DNA of 64,000 bases from Micromonospora inositola (GTDB lineage Bacteria; Actinomycetota; Actinomycetes; Mycobacteriales; Micromonosporaceae). The notes beneath the pieces are model-generated. The model saw nothing but the letters and a program-made list of their open reading frames with translations, was not told the DNA's origin and did no database searches. Within the stretch, counting starts at the first letter, position 1. Every line of letters starts with the position of its first letter. The translations under genes and the position numbers were made by a program. Where the stretch lies: NCBI RefSeq assembly GCF_900090285.1, contig NZ_LT607754.1:6040001-6104000 (forward strand), given 5' to 3'. Positions 42,756-51,716 of this stretch are shown here, one piece after another.

Positions 42756-42904
42756 CCGGGTTCGGGCGGCGCTCCCGCGGGGTCGAGAAGGTGGCCGAGG
42801 ACCAGGTCGTGGCAGACCCCGACGACGAGCGTGGCCACCGCCTCGGGACTGGCCGTCGGCACCACCCGGCCGAGCCCCTGCTCGCCACGGACGTACCCGG
42901 CCAC
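42677..42904 (-). pseudogene. TetR-family regulator remnant (C-terminal part only)
   Basis: The frame from a GTG at 42904 opens with a TetR-like C-terminus: GYVRGEQGLGRVV, PTASPEAVATLVVGVCHDLV and LGHLLDPAG. No helix-turn-helix lies upstream; an in-frame TGA is eight codons before the GTG. The last 26 codons overlap the F420 gene's end and look like read-through. So the DNA-binding half has been lost. The intact gene would have been the local regulator of the adjacent oxidoreductase. The following 42905-43154 holds no supported gene. Confidence 0.55.
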
Positions 42905-43154
42905 TGAGCGACGCCCGGCGCGCCGTCAACGCCCCGGGGAGGGCGGACGGGCCGCCCGGCCGGTGCGGTCCACTGCGGTTGTACCCATGCCCGAACGGGA
43001 ACGGGCCCCGGCGCTGGTCTGCCCGCCCCCCGCCCGGGCCGGCTGCCGCTGCTGCCGGCGCTGGCCGGCTTCGTGCCGGCGGTGGTGGTCAACGCGATGC
43101 CGCCGGCGGCCGGCCGGTTTCGCCCGATGCCCGCCCGGGTACCTCCGGCCACCG

Positions 43155-44786
43155 ATGAAACTGACCAGGCACTCGACGACGTTGCGCCGCGCGGCGCGGA
43201 GCCTCTTCGGCTGGACCGCGCTCCGGCCCAACCAACTGGCCGCGATGCGCGCGGTGATGAAGCGACGCGACGCCCTGGTGGTGCTGCCCACCGGCGCCGG
43301 CAAGTCGGCGATCTACCAGATCCCGGCCAGCCTGATCCCGGGACCCACCGTGGTCATCTCCCCGCTGCTGGCCCTTCAGCAGGACCAGATCGCGGCGCTC
43401 AACGAACGGCAACGCCCCGAGCTGCGGGCGGTCCGGATCAGCTCCGACGAGACCGCGGCCCAGCAGGCCGAGGCGATCGTCGAGATCCGGGAGGGACGCG
43501 CCGAGTTCCTCTTCATCACCCCGGAGGCACTCAGCGACCCGGACCGGATGGCCGAGGTCCGGTCGCTGAATCCGGCGCTGGTGGCGATCGACGAGGCGCA
43601 CTGCATCTCGGCCTGGGGGCACGATTTCCGCCCCGACTACCTGGCGCTGGGCCACCTGATCGACGGCCTCGGCCGGCCGCCGGTCGTCGCGCTGACCGCC
43701 ACCGCCTCCCCGCCGGTACGCGACGACATCATCGCCCGACTGCGGCTGCGCGACCCGGAGGTGGTGGTCTCCGGACTGGACCGGCCCAACCTCTTCCTCG
43801 AGGTGGCCCACTGCCCCACCGACGATTACCGCTGGCGACGCCTGGTCGCGCTGCTCCGCGACGACGAGCGCCCCGGCATCATCTACGTGCCCACCCGGCG
43901 GGCGGCCGAGGAGCTGGCCCAACGGCTCACCGACGCCGGGTTCCCGGCGCAGTACTACCACGGCGGGATGCCCACCAACGCCCGCAACGAGCTGCACGAG
44001 GCGTTCCTCGCCGACCAGGTGCCGATCATGGTGGCGACGTCCGCGTTCGGCATGGGCATCGACAAGCCGAACATCGCCTGGGTGGTGCACATGGCGCTGC
44101 CCGACTCCCCGGACAGCTACTTCCAGGAGATCGGCCGCGCCGGCCGGGACGGTGAGCCGGCCCGGGTGCTGCTGCTCTGGCGCGCCGAGGACGTCGGGCT
44201 GCAGCGCTACTTCAGCGGCGGCCTGCCGGACTCCACCGAGCTGCGGGACCTCGCCGCGGTGCTGCGCAAGCAGGCTCGGACCAAGAAGGAGCTGCGCGAG
44301 CTGACCGGCCTCGGCCCGCGCAAGCTCGGCCAGTACCTCTCCCTGCTGGAGCAGGTCGGGGCCGTGGAGCCGCGCGCCAGTCAGAAGCTGGGCGCGCCGC
44401 GCTACTCCCCCAAGCCGGTCGACGCCGCGGCGGCGGCGCTGGCCGAGGCGGAACGGCAGCAGACGGTCACCCGGTCGCGTACCGACATGATGCGGGCCTT
44501 CGCCGAGACCACCGGGTGCCGGGGGCAGGCGCTGCTGGCGTACTTCGGCGAAAAGATGAGCGAGGTCTGCGGGCACTGCGACAACTGCCACGCCGGCACC
44601 AGCGTCGCCGACGACGGAGCGAGCGGGCCGTTCCCGGTGCACAGCCAGGTCCGGCACCCGGAGTGGGGCGCCGGCCTGGTGCTGAGCTATGAGGAGGACC
44701 GGATGACGGTGCTCTTCGACGAGGTGGGGTACAAGACGCTGTCCGTGCGCGTGGTGTCCGAACAGGGCCTGCTGACACTCGACTAG
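43155..44786 (+). CDS. recQ: RecQ-type ATP-dependent DNA helicase
   Basis: 543 residues. Motif 0 FGWTALRPNQLAAM, Walker A VLPTGAGKSAIYQIP, motif II and the aromatic loop AIDEAHCISAWGHDFRPDY, motif V ATSAFGMGIDKPN and motif VI QEIGRAGRDGEPAR are all intact. The RecQ zinc-binding Cys residues are visible (CRGQALLAYF; CGHCDNC). A short C-terminal domain (EWGAGLVLSYEEDRMTVLFD) recalls CarD/PcrA-type SH3 folds; no HRDC is evident. It unwinds recombination intermediates. ATG 43155 precedes the family start; the frame upstream to 42831 is not family-like. Confidence 0.95.
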   Translation: MKLTRHSTTLRRAARSLFGWTALRPNQLAAMRAVMKRRDALVVLPTGAGKSAIYQIPASLIPGPTVVISPLLALQQDQIAALNERQRPELRAVRISSDETAAQQAEAIVEIREGRAEFLFITPEALSDPDRMAEVRSLNPALVAIDEAHCISAWGHDFRPDYLALGHLIDGLGRPPVVALTATASPPVRDDIIARLRLRDPEVVVSGLDRPNLFLEVAHCPTDDYRWRRLVALLRDDERPGIIYVPTRRAAEELAQRLTDAGFPAQYYHGGMPTNARNELHEAFLADQVPIMVATSAFGMGIDKPNIAWVVHMALPDSPDSYFQEIGRAGRDGEPARVLLLWRAEDVGLQRYFSGGLPDSTELRDLAAVLRKQARTKKELRELTGLGPRKLGQYLSLLEQVGAVEPRASQKLGAPRYSPKPVDAAAAALAEAERQQTVTRSRTDMMRAFAETTGCRGQALLAYFGEKMSEVCGHCDNCHAGTSVADDGASGPFPVHSQVRHPEWGAGLVLSYEEDRMTVLFDEVGYKTLSVRVVSEQGLLTLD

Positions 44787-44855
44787 CCTGACCCGGGCGC
44801 CGCCTTGGCGCCCGGCACCACTGACGACGATGACCAGGGCGAGAGGGGCTCACTC

Positions 44856-45359
44856 GTGATCGAGCAGCCGGCATACACCGGGTTCGGATTCTCCGACGAG
44901 GAGTGGGGGCTGCTGGTCGGCCTGCCGCAGTCGGTGCTGACCGCGGCGAGCGCGGCCGAGTCGGACGGCACGAAGCGCACCATGGCCGAGAACGCCGCCG
45001 GGCTGGAGGGCATTGCCGCCGGGCGCGAGTCGGCCAGCCCGCTGGTGGCCGCCGTCGCCGGCGAGATCGTCGCCCGCGTGGGCGACCCGGAGGCCGGCGA
45101 GGAGCTGCCGGTCATCGAGCCGGCCGACCCGAAGGCGACGATCGACGACGTGCTGGCCCGCGCCGGCCAGGCGGCGGCCCTGCTGGCCGCCCGGGTCGAC
45201 GAGGGTCAGGCCGGGGCGTACAAGCACTGGCTGGTGGAGATCGCCGACCAGGTGGTGACCGCGGCGTCCAGCGGCGGCCTCCTGGGCCTCGGCGGCGACG
45301 TGGTCAGCGACTCGGAGCGCCGCTTCCGGGACCGGCTCTCCCAGGTGCTCAACGACTGA
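44856..45359 (+). CDS. Conserved hypothetical actinobacterial protein
   Basis: 167 residues, soluble and mostly helical, acidic. YTGFGFSDEEWGLLVGLPQSVLT begins it, with SAAESDGTKRTMAENAAGLEG and GAYKHWLVEIADQVVTAASS following and a terminal FRDRLSQVLND. I know similar uncharacterised proteins in actinomycetes but no function. The start is probably GTG 44856, with GAGAGG upstream; an ATG at 44805 would add 17 low-complexity residues. It follows recQ by 69 bp. Confidence 0.75.
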   Translation: MIEQPAYTGFGFSDEEWGLLVGLPQSVLTAASAAESDGTKRTMAENAAGLEGIAAGRESASPLVAAVAGEIVARVGDPEAGEELPVIEPADPKATIDDVLARAGQAAALLAARVDEGQAGAYKHWLVEIADQVVTAASSGGLLGLGGDVVSDSERRFRDRLSQVLND

Positions 45360-45504
45360 CGGCACGGCCGCCCCCGCGCCCCGGACCTTGGCGCGCATCG
45401 TCAACACCGCGGCGTCCATGGTCAATCCCGGGCGGACATACTGATCGTGGGCCGTCAGCCGGGAGACCGGCACGGCCCACCGGTATCGGGGGGTCGTGGC
45501 GAGG

Positions 45505-45529
45505 CGCCCGCGACGGTCCGTCGCGGGCG
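45505..45529. terminator. Hairpin between the hypothetical gene and topoisomerase IB
   Basis: CGCCCGCGACG (45505-45515) and CGTCGCGGGCG (45519-45529), a perfect 11-bp stem with a 3-nt loop. It lies between convergent genes, 98 bp from the topoisomerase stop. The rest of 45360-45626 shows no gene. Confidence 0.6.
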
Positions 45530-45626
45530 GCCGCCCGGTCCGAGGGCTCCCGCTCGCACCGGCAGGGCCCCGGACACGCCGACTCCGGCCCCTCGTTCTT
45601 TCCCCCAGGACAGACGACGGGGCCGG

Positions 45627-46610
45627 TCAGGCCTCTGCCAGCAGCGCCAGGACCACCTGCTCCACGTCGCCGCGCGGCATCTCGGGCTCGACCGGCGCCA
45701 CCACCCCGTCGTGGTAGAGGTCCACCACGCGCGGGTCCACGTAGGACGTCCGGGCCACGGTCGGGGTGTTGCCGAGCAGTTCGCCGACGGAGCGCATCAC
45801 CGCCGCGACGGCCCTCTTTCGGGCGGTGGCCGAACGCTGCCCGCCGACCGTGGCCAGCTCCGTCGCCGCCAGCACGGTCGCGTGCCAGGTACGGAAGTCC
45901 TTTGCGGTCATCTCCCCGCCGCTGGCGTCGCGGAGGTAGTCGTTGACCTCGTCGCTGCGCACGTCGCGCCAGCTCCGACCGTCCCAGTAGCCGAAGAGCC
46001 GTTCCTCGGCCCGCCGCCGCCGGCGCAGGTTGGTCAGCACCCGGCACAGCTCCGGGTCCTCGATCCGGCGCACCTGGTCGATGCCGCCCTTGGCCGGGAA
46101 CTCGAAGACCACGCACCCCCGGCGGGACCGGGCGTGCTCGGGGCGCAGGGTGGAGACGCCGAAGGTCGGGTCGTCGCCGGTCGCGTACTGGTCGCTGCCG
46201 ACCCGGAACATCCCCATGTCGAGCAGCCGGGCGACGGTGGCCAGGACCCGCTCGCGCCGCAGCCCGCGCAACGCCAGGTCGTGGTCGACCCGTTGGCGCA
46301 GCACCGGCAGCCGTTGGGCCACCTCCAGCACGTGGTCGAACTTTGCCTCGTCCCGCTTCTGGCGCCACATCGGGTGGTAGAGGTACTGCTTGCGGCCGGC
46401 CGCGTCGACACCGGTGGCCTGGATGTGCCCGGTCGGGTACGGCGAGATCCAGACGTCCTGCCAGGCCGGGGGGATGACCAGCTCGCGGAGCCGGGCCAGC
46501 TCGTCGGGGTCGCGCACCGGCTCGCCGGCCTGGTCGACGAAGAGCCAGCCCTTGCCGCGCCGGCGGCGTCCGTACCCCGGCCTGCCCGGATCACTACGCC
46601 GCAACCGCAC
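45627..46610 (-). CDS. DNA topoisomerase IB (poxvirus/bacterial type)
   Basis: 327 residues. N-terminal core GKGWLFVDQAGEPVRDPDEL and PTGHIQATGVDAAGRKQYLYHP; catalytic domain with FRVGSDQYATGDDPTFGVSTLR, KDFRTWHATV containing the conserved Lys/His region, and the active-site Tyr in ARTSYVDPRVVDLY. Relaxes supercoils via a 3'-phosphotyrosine intermediate. GTG 46610 overlaps the end of the GT9 gene by 17 bp, so it is the last gene of the heptose operon by position. There is no clear functional link. Confidence 0.93.
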   Translation of the reverse strand: MRLRRSDPGRPGYGRRRRGKGWLFVDQAGEPVRDPDELARLRELVIPPAWQDVWISPYPTGHIQATGVDAAGRKQYLYHPMWRQKRDEAKFDHVLEVAQRLPVLRQRVDHDLALRGLRRERVLATVARLLDMGMFRVGSDQYATGDDPTFGVSTLRPEHARSRRGCVVFEFPAKGGIDQVRRIEDPELCRVLTNLRRRRRAEERLFGYWDGRSWRDVRSDEVNDYLRDASGGEMTAKDFRTWHATVLAATELATVGGQRSATARKRAVAAVMRSVGELLGNTPTVARTSYVDPRVVDLYHDGVVAPVEPEMPRGDVEQVVLALLAEA

Positions 46611-47562
46611 CGGAGACCCGCACCGCCCGTTCCGCCTCGTTTGCGGCGGCGAGCACCTCGTCGACCGAGATCGCCGCCAATGTCGGGTGTGCTCCTACCC
46701 CGCCCGCCCCGCTCCAATCGCGCTCCATGCGGGCCCGGTGCGCGGCGTCGAGCACCCGGTGCCGGGGGCGGTCCGACGGCGGCCCCCAGCGGGCCGGCGG
46801 GACCGGTCCGAAGAGCACCACGGAGGCGGTGCCGTACCCGGTGGCCAGGTGGGCGACGCCGGTGTCCCCGCTGACCACCAGCCGGGCGGCGGCCACCAGG
46901 GCGGCCAGCTCGGCCAGGCCGGTCCGGCCGGCGAGCACCGCGTCCGGGGTCAGCCCGGCGGCGCCGGCCACCTGGGCGGCGACGTCCCGCTCGTCGGCGG
47001 AACCGGTCAGCACCACCCGGTGGCCCCGGTCGGTCAGCACCCGGGCGAGCGCGGCGAACCGCTTCGCCGGCCAGCGCTTGGCGGGGATCTTGCCGCCCGG
47101 GTGCAGCACGGTGGCGCCGGCCGGGACCGCCGCCGCGGGCGGCGGCAGCAGCGCCAGGTCGGCGGGGTCCGCCGGCAGGTCGTACCAGTGCAGGAGTCGG
47201 CACCACCGGCGGACCTCGTGCTCGTCGTCGTCCCACTCCGGGCCGTCGGCGTGCCCGGCCCCGGCGTTGGCGAAGGCGAGCAGCCGGCCCGGCCGGGCGG
47301 CGGCGAGCAGCCGGTGCGACTGCGGGCCCCGGCCGTGCAGGTTGACCGCCACCTCGGGCTGCGGCGCCGGCCAGGCCGGCGGGCCCAGCCCGCCCGTGGG
47401 CAGCACCCGGTCGATCCCGCCGACCAGGTCCGCCAGCGGCGCCAGCCAGGCCGGGGCGGCCAGCACCAGCTCCCGGTCGGGGAAGCCGGCCCGCAGGCCG
47501 CGCAGCGCCGGAACGGCGGCCGCCAGGTCGCCGACCCCGAGCGCCCGGAGCACCAGGATCAC
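46594..47562 (-). CDS. Glycosyltransferase family 9 (heptosyltransferase-like)
   Basis: 322 residues. LVLRALGVGDLAAAVPALRG at the N-terminus, NLHGRGPQSHRLL, then HPGGKIPAKRWPAKRFAALA and the donor-site end ARLVVSGDTGVAHLATGYGT are GT9 hallmarks; this family transfers heptose from ADP-heptose. GTG 47562 overlaps the SDR stop (GTGA). The C-terminus ends with AISVDEVLAAANEAERAVRV. It is cytoplasmic, with no signal. Together with HldE and GmhA this suggests the sugar is made and used by the same operon. Confidence 0.92.
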   Translation of the reverse strand: MILVLRALGVGDLAAAVPALRGLRAGFPDRELVLAAPAWLAPLADLVGGIDRVLPTGGLGPPAWPAPQPEVAVNLHGRGPQSHRLLAAARPGRLLAFANAGAGHADGPEWDDDEHEVRRWCRLLHWYDLPADPADLALLPPPAAAVPAGATVLHPGGKIPAKRWPAKRFAALARVLTDRGHRVVLTGSADERDVAAQVAGAAGLTPDAVLAGRTGLAELAALVAAARLVVSGDTGVAHLATGYGTASVVLFGPVPPARWGPPSDRPRHRVLDAAHRARMERDWSGAGGVGAHPTLAAISVDEVLAAANEAERAVRVSGAVAA

Positions 47563-48260
47563 GGGTACGACGACTCCTGCTCGGCGCAGACCACCATTTC
47601 CCGTACCGCGCACCCGGGCGGCTGGGAGAGGGCGAACATGACCGCGGCGGCGGTGTCGACCGGCTCGTTGAGCGCGGCGTCCGGGCCCGGCCGGTACTGC
47701 GCGTCCCGCTCGTCGAAGAACGCCGTCCGCATGCCGCCCGGGACCAGCAGGGTGACCCCCACCGACCCGGCGAGTTCCGCCGCGAGGGCCCGGGTGAAGC
47801 CGACCACCCCGAACTTCGCGGCGCAGTACGCGGTCGCGTCGCTGACCGCCTTCACTCCGAGGGTCGAGGCGACGGTGACGATGCTGCCCCGGGATGCCTC
47901 CAGGTACGGCAGCGCGGCGCGGATCACCGCCGCGGTGGCGAGCAGGTCCACCGCCACGATCCGCTCCCAGGTCTCGCCGGGCACGTCGGCCAGCTTGCCC
48001 GGGACGTCCATCCCGGCCGCAGTGACCACGGCGTCCAGGCCGCCGGAGCGCTCGGCCAGCTCGCGGGTCGCCGCCTCGGCGGCCCGGGTGTCGGCCAGGT
48101 CGCACTCGACCCACGGCACCCCGTCCCCGGGCCGTTGCCGGTCCAGCACGAGGGGCCGACCACCGGCCCGGGCGACCGCGGTGACCACGGCGGCGCCGAG
48201 GCCGCTCGCGCCGCCGGTGACCAGGACGGTGGGCCCCGCCCCCGGGGAACTGCCGCTCAT
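47559..48260 (-). CDS. Short-chain dehydrogenase/reductase of the heptose operon
   Basis: 233 residues, a classical SDR. TGGASGLGAAVV binds the cofactor, the acidic LDRQRP loop suggests NAD, and YCAAKFGVVGFTRALAAELA carries Tyr and Lys. It is not an extended SDR of the HldD type (no GXXGXXG-IGSN start, too short), so it does not replace the epimerase by homology. ATG 48260 overlaps the hldE stop (ATGA). Its role may be to oxidise or reduce the sugar or a precursor; this is inference from context. Confidence 0.88.
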   Translation of the reverse strand: MSGSSPGAGPTVLVTGGASGLGAAVVTAVARAGGRPLVLDRQRPGDGVPWVECDLADTRAAEAATRELAERSGGLDAVVTAAGMDVPGKLADVPGETWERIVAVDLLATAAVIRAALPYLEASRGSIVTVASTLGVKAVSDATAYCAAKFGVVGFTRALAAELAGSVGVTLLVPGGMRTAFFDERDAQYRPGPDAALNEPVDTAAAVMFALSQPPGCAVREMVVCAEQESSYP

Positions 48261-49777
48261 CGTGCTCCCTCCGCCGTCGACCGGACGACCGTCGCGCCGG
48301 GCCGGGCCGCAGTCTGCCCACCGGGGGTCCCCCCGCGCCCGGCGCGGGCCGCGGCGATCATGTCGGTGGTGGACCGGCCGTCCAGGTACGGCACCACCAC
48401 GGTCTGCCCGCCCCAGCGCCGCAGGATCTCCGCCTCCGGCAGGGTCTCCTCGCCGCCGCCGGTGGCGTAGTCGCCGCCCTTGACCCAGATGTCCGGGCGG
48501 AGCCAGGACAGGGCCGCGTGCGGGGTGGGCTCGTCGAAGATCAGCACGGCGTCGACGCAGCTCAACGCGGCGAGCAGCCGGCTGCGGTCGCCCTGCGGCA
48601 CGACCGGGCGGTCCGGCCCCTTCAGGCCGGCGACGCTGGCGTCGGAGTTGAGGCAGACCACCAGGCAGTCACCGAGCTGGCGGGCGGCCTGGAGGGTGGC
48701 CACGTGCCCGGCGTGGAGCAGGTCGAAGCACCCCCCGGTGGCCACCACCGTGCCACCAGCGGCGCGTACGTCGGCGATCACCACGCCGGCGGCGGCCGGA
48801 CCGATCCGGTCTTCGTCGCCGCCCGCCGCGGCCGGGAAGGCCGGTCCGGCCGCGACGGCCGGCCGGGCGGGGCGGGTCCGGGCCGGTGCCGGCAACGCGG
48901 CGGCCACGCCGCCGGCCGCCACGTACGCGGACGCCTCGGCGACCGCCGCCTGCACCGCCTCGGAGACCAGGGCGCCCCGGGCCAGGGCGAGGGTCGCCGC
49001 GGCCGCGAACCGGTCCCCCGCCCCGCAGGTGTCCCCCTCGGCGCTGGCCGGCGCGGGCACCACCAGCGGGGTGGTGCCGGCGTGGCAGAGCAGCGCCCCC
49101 TCGCCGCCGAGGGTCACCGCCACCGCGCCAGCCCGCCACCGGTCGCGCAGCGCCTGCGCGCCCCGGGACGCGGTCACCAGCCGGGAGGCCCCCGGAGACG
49201 CCTTCGCCAGCTCCCGCACCTCGAACTCGTTCGGGGTGGCCAGGCGCACCCCCGGCACCGCCGCCGGCCCCCGCGGGTGCGGGTCCCAGACCACCGGCGC
49301 CCGGGTGGCGGCGAGCGCGGCCCGCAGCGTCGGCTGCCCGGCGACCCCCCGGCCGTAGTCGCTGACCAGCACCGCGGACGCCTGGGCGATCAGCCGCAGC
49401 ACCGCCTCGCCCGGTTCGCCCGGCTGGCCGGCCGGCCCGCCCCGGTCGTGCCGCAGCAGCACCCGGCCCCGGACCCGCAACCGGATCTTCTCCGGGGTGG
49501 CACCGGCCAGCGGGAGCGCGTACAGCTGCACGCCCGCGGCGGCCAGCAGTGCGCTGAGCCGGGCCCCGCCCGCGTCGTCGGCGATCGCGGTGACCAGCGC
49601 CACCTCCGCGCCCTTTGCGGCGACGAAGACCGCGGCGAGGCCGGCGCCGCCGGGCCGGTCGACGTACGTGGTCTCATCGAGCACCGGCACCGGAGAGTCC
49701 GGACAGAGCCGGTTGACCACCCCCTCGACGTCCCGGTCCAGCAGGGTGTCACCGATCACCACCACGGGTCCCGTCAC
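48257..49777 (-). CDS. Bifunctional heptose 7-phosphate kinase / heptose 1-phosphate adenylyltransferase (HldE-like)
   Basis: 506 residues. The N-terminal PfkB kinase has VVVIGDTLLDRDVEG, PGGAGLAAVFVAAKGAEVAL and the catalytic anion hole GDTCGAGDRF with its Asp. The C-terminal nucleotidylyltransferase starts TGGCFDLLHAGHVATLQAAR with the HXGH motif, then CLNSDASVAGLKGPDRPVVP. The order of domains is the same as in E. coli HldE, which makes ADP-D-glycero-D-manno-heptose. GTG 49777 overlaps the gmhA stop. An Ala/Pro-rich linker joins the halves. Confidence 0.93.
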   Translation of the reverse strand: MTGPVVVIGDTLLDRDVEGVVNRLCPDSPVPVLDETTYVDRPGGAGLAAVFVAAKGAEVALVTAIADDAGGARLSALLAAAGVQLYALPLAGATPEKIRLRVRGRVLLRHDRGGPAGQPGEPGEAVLRLIAQASAVLVSDYGRGVAGQPTLRAALAATRAPVVWDPHPRGPAAVPGVRLATPNEFEVRELAKASPGASRLVTASRGAQALRDRWRAGAVAVTLGGEGALLCHAGTTPLVVPAPASAEGDTCGAGDRFAAAATLALARGALVSEAVQAAVAEASAYVAAGGVAAALPAPARTRPARPAVAAGPAFPAAAGGDEDRIGPAAAGVVIADVRAAGGTVVATGGCFDLLHAGHVATLQAARQLGDCLVVCLNSDASVAGLKGPDRPVVPQGDRSRLLAALSCVDAVLIFDEPTPHAALSWLRPDIWVKGGDYATGGGEETLPEAEILRRWGGQTVVVPYLDGRSTTDMIAAARAGRGGTPGGQTAARPGATVVRSTAEGAR

Positions 49778-50499
49778 GCTCGACCTCCTCGTCGGACCTC
49801 GATCTCCGGGGCCTCGTCAGCGAGCACCACCTCCACGCCGGTGCGCACCGGCCCGGATCGGGCTGGTCCGGTGGACACCGGCTGCGCCGCCCGGCCGGCG
49901 AGCGCCGCCGGCAGCGCCTTCTCGACGTACTCGCAGAGCACGTGGGTGGCGACCAGGTGCAGTTCCTGCACCACCTGGCCGTCCGGCGAGTCGATGGGGA
50001 GGGTCTCCTCGCAGGCGTCGGCGAGGGGGTTGGGGGTGGGGCCGGTGAAGGCCCAGCAGCGTAGGCCGGTGCTGTGGGCGGCGTGGGCGGCGGTGAGGAG
50101 ATTCGTGCTCGTGCCGCTGGTGGACATGAGCAGGAGGATGTCGTCTGCTCGGCCGTGGGCGCGGACCTGGCGGGCGAAGACCTCGTCGTAGCCGTAGTCG
50201 TTGCCGATGGCGGTGAGGGCGCTGGTTTCGGCGTGCAGGGCGATGGCGGAGAGGGGTTCGCGGTCGTCGCGGAGCTTGCCGACGAGTTCGGCGGTGAGGT
50301 GTTGGGCCTCGGCGGCGCTGCCGCCGTTGCCGGCGACGAGGAGCCGCCCGCCCCGGGCCAGGGTCCAGGCCAGCTCGGTGCCCCAGCGGGCGAGCAGTCG
50401 CTCCGCGCGGCGGAAGGGCAGCAGCGCCGCCGCCAGGTGGCCCAGGTGGGTGTCCAGCACTGTTCCGACGCCGTCGCCGGTCCGGCCGGGCGCCGTCAT
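49774..50499 (-). CDS. gmhA: Sedoheptulose 7-phosphate isomerase (SIS domain, GmhA-like)
   Basis: 241 residues. The SIS fold has RLLVAGNGGSAAEAQHLTAE with the family GNGGSA loop, LSAIALHAETSALTAIGNDYGYD, LLLMSTSGTSTNLLTAAHAA and the C-terminal VVQELHLVATHVLCEYVE. It converts sedoheptulose 7-phosphate to heptose 7-phosphate, the first step before HldE. A C-terminal extension of about 40 residues is not typical. Codons in the block about 49990-50340 end mostly in C and include rarer codons, unlike the flanks. Starts at ATG 50499, touching the stop of the GT4 gene. Confidence 0.94.
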   Translation of the reverse strand: MTAPGRTGDGVGTVLDTHLGHLAAALLPFRRAERLLARWGTELAWTLARGGRLLVAGNGGSAAEAQHLTAELVGKLRDDREPLSAIALHAETSALTAIGNDYGYDEVFARQVRAHGRADDILLLMSTSGTSTNLLTAAHAAHSTGLRCWAFTGPTPNPLADACEETLPIDSPDGQVVQELHLVATHVLCEYVEKALPAALAGRAAQPVSTGPARSGPVRTGVEVVLADEAPEIEVRRGGRA

Positions 50500-51716
50500 C
50501 AGGCGACCACCCGGGTCGGCCGACGCACGGCGGCCACCTCGCCGTACACCTCCGTCAGCCGGTCCGCGGTGGTCGACCAGGAGTAGCAGCGGCGGGCCCG
50601 TTCCAGCGCCGCCGTGGCGTACCCGAAGCGCCGGATCCGGTTGCCGAGGAGTCGCTGGATGGCCGCGCCCAGCGCCCGCGGGTCGCGGGCCGGTACGAGG
50701 TCACCGGTCCGCCCGTCGACCACCGTGTCGATCAGCCCGCCGACGGCGGTGCCGATCACCGGTACGCCGCACGCCATCGCCTCCAGCGGGGTGAGCCCGA
50801 ACGGCTCGTACCAGGGCGCGGCGACCAGCACGTCGGCGGACCGGTACCAGCGGCCCATCTCCTCCCGGGGCACCGCGCCGACCAGCTTGACCCGGTCGGC
50901 GATGCCGAGGGAGCTGGCGAGGGCCCGCAGCCGCAGCGCGTACGGGTCGGTCTCCAGCAGCCCCGCCGGCGGCCCGCCCACCACCACGCACTCCGCCCCG
51001 GGGACCAGGGCCGTCGCCCGGATCACGTCCTGGAAGCCCTTGCGTTCCACCAGCCGGCCGACGGTGAGGATCCGCGGCCGGCCGCCGTCCCGCTCGGCCG
51101 CCGGACCGAGCGGGGCGAAGGTGCCGAGGTTCACCCCGGACGGGACGACCGTCATCCGGGACCTGGGCACTCCCATCCGGACCAGCTCACCGACCTCGTC
51201 CTGGCACTGGGCCACCACCCGGTCGACGGACCGGCCCAGCTCCCGTTCGTAGCGGACCCGGCCCGGCGGGCTGGTGTCCTGCGCCCCCTGGTGGCGCCGT
51301 TTCACCGTGCCGAGCGCGTGGTACGTCTGCACCACCGGCACCCCGGTCCGCCGGCCGGCGGCGAGGGCGGCCAGGCCGCTCATCCAGAAGTGCGCGTGGA
51401 TCACCTCGGGCTGCCAGTCGCCGGTGCGCCACCGCTCGGCCAGCCAGGCGCCGAACTCGGCCATGTACGGCAGCAGCTCGTCCTTCGCGACGGGCTCGGC
51501 CGGGCCGGCGGGCACGTGCACCACGTCGAAGCCGTCCGGGGCCCGTACCGTCACGGGCAGGTCCACTGCGTCGCGGCGGGTGTAGACGCGGACGTCGTGG
51601 CCGGCGGCCACCAGGGCGGCGGAGAGCTCCGCGACATGCGTGTTCTGGCCGCCCGCGTCCTCGCCACCGAGGACGGCGAGCGGGCTGGCGTGCTCCGAGA
51701 TCATCGCGACGCGCAT
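50499..51716 (-). CDS. Glycosyltransferase family 4
   Basis: 405 residues, GT-B fold. MISEHASPLAVLGGEDAGGQ and NTHVAELSAALVAAGHDVRV are typical of MshA/sucrose-synthase-like GT4 enzymes; PEVIHAHFWMSGLAALAAGR and the acidic donor motif PFGLTPLEAMACGVPVIGT follow. The likely donor is a nucleotide sugar, possibly the heptose made by the neighbours. ATG 51716 has GAGGAAG upstream. It overlaps the preceding glycosyltransferase gene by 16 bp. Confidence 0.92.
   Translation of the reverse strand: MRVAMISEHASPLAVLGGEDAGGQNTHVAELSAALVAAGHDVRVYTRRDAVDLPVTVRAPDGFDVVHVPAGPAEPVAKDELLPYMAEFGAWLAERWRTGDWQPEVIHAHFWMSGLAALAAGRRTGVPVVQTYHALGTVKRRHQGAQDTSPPGRVRYERELGRSVDRVVAQCQDEVGELVRMGVPRSRMTVVPSGVNLGTFAPLGPAAERDGGRPRILTVGRLVERKGFQDVIRATALVPGAECVVVGGPPAGLLETDPYALRLRALASSLGIADRVKLVGAVPREEMGRWYRSADVLVAAPWYEPFGLTPLEAMACGVPVIGTAVGGLIDTVVDGRTGDLVPARDPRALGAAIQRLLGNRIRRFGYATAALERARRCYSWSTTADRLTEVYGEVAAVRRPTRVVA

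Noticed and set aside
42905..43154. Possible gene before recQ with a hydrophobic run (frame near 43040)
   Set aside because: No start with a ribosome site, no recognisable family, and the frame runs into recQ out of register.
47559..48260. SDR of the heptose operon as the missing HldD epimerase
   Set aside because: It is a short classical SDR (TGGASGLG, YCAAK); HldD is a longer extended SDR with a different cofactor motif.
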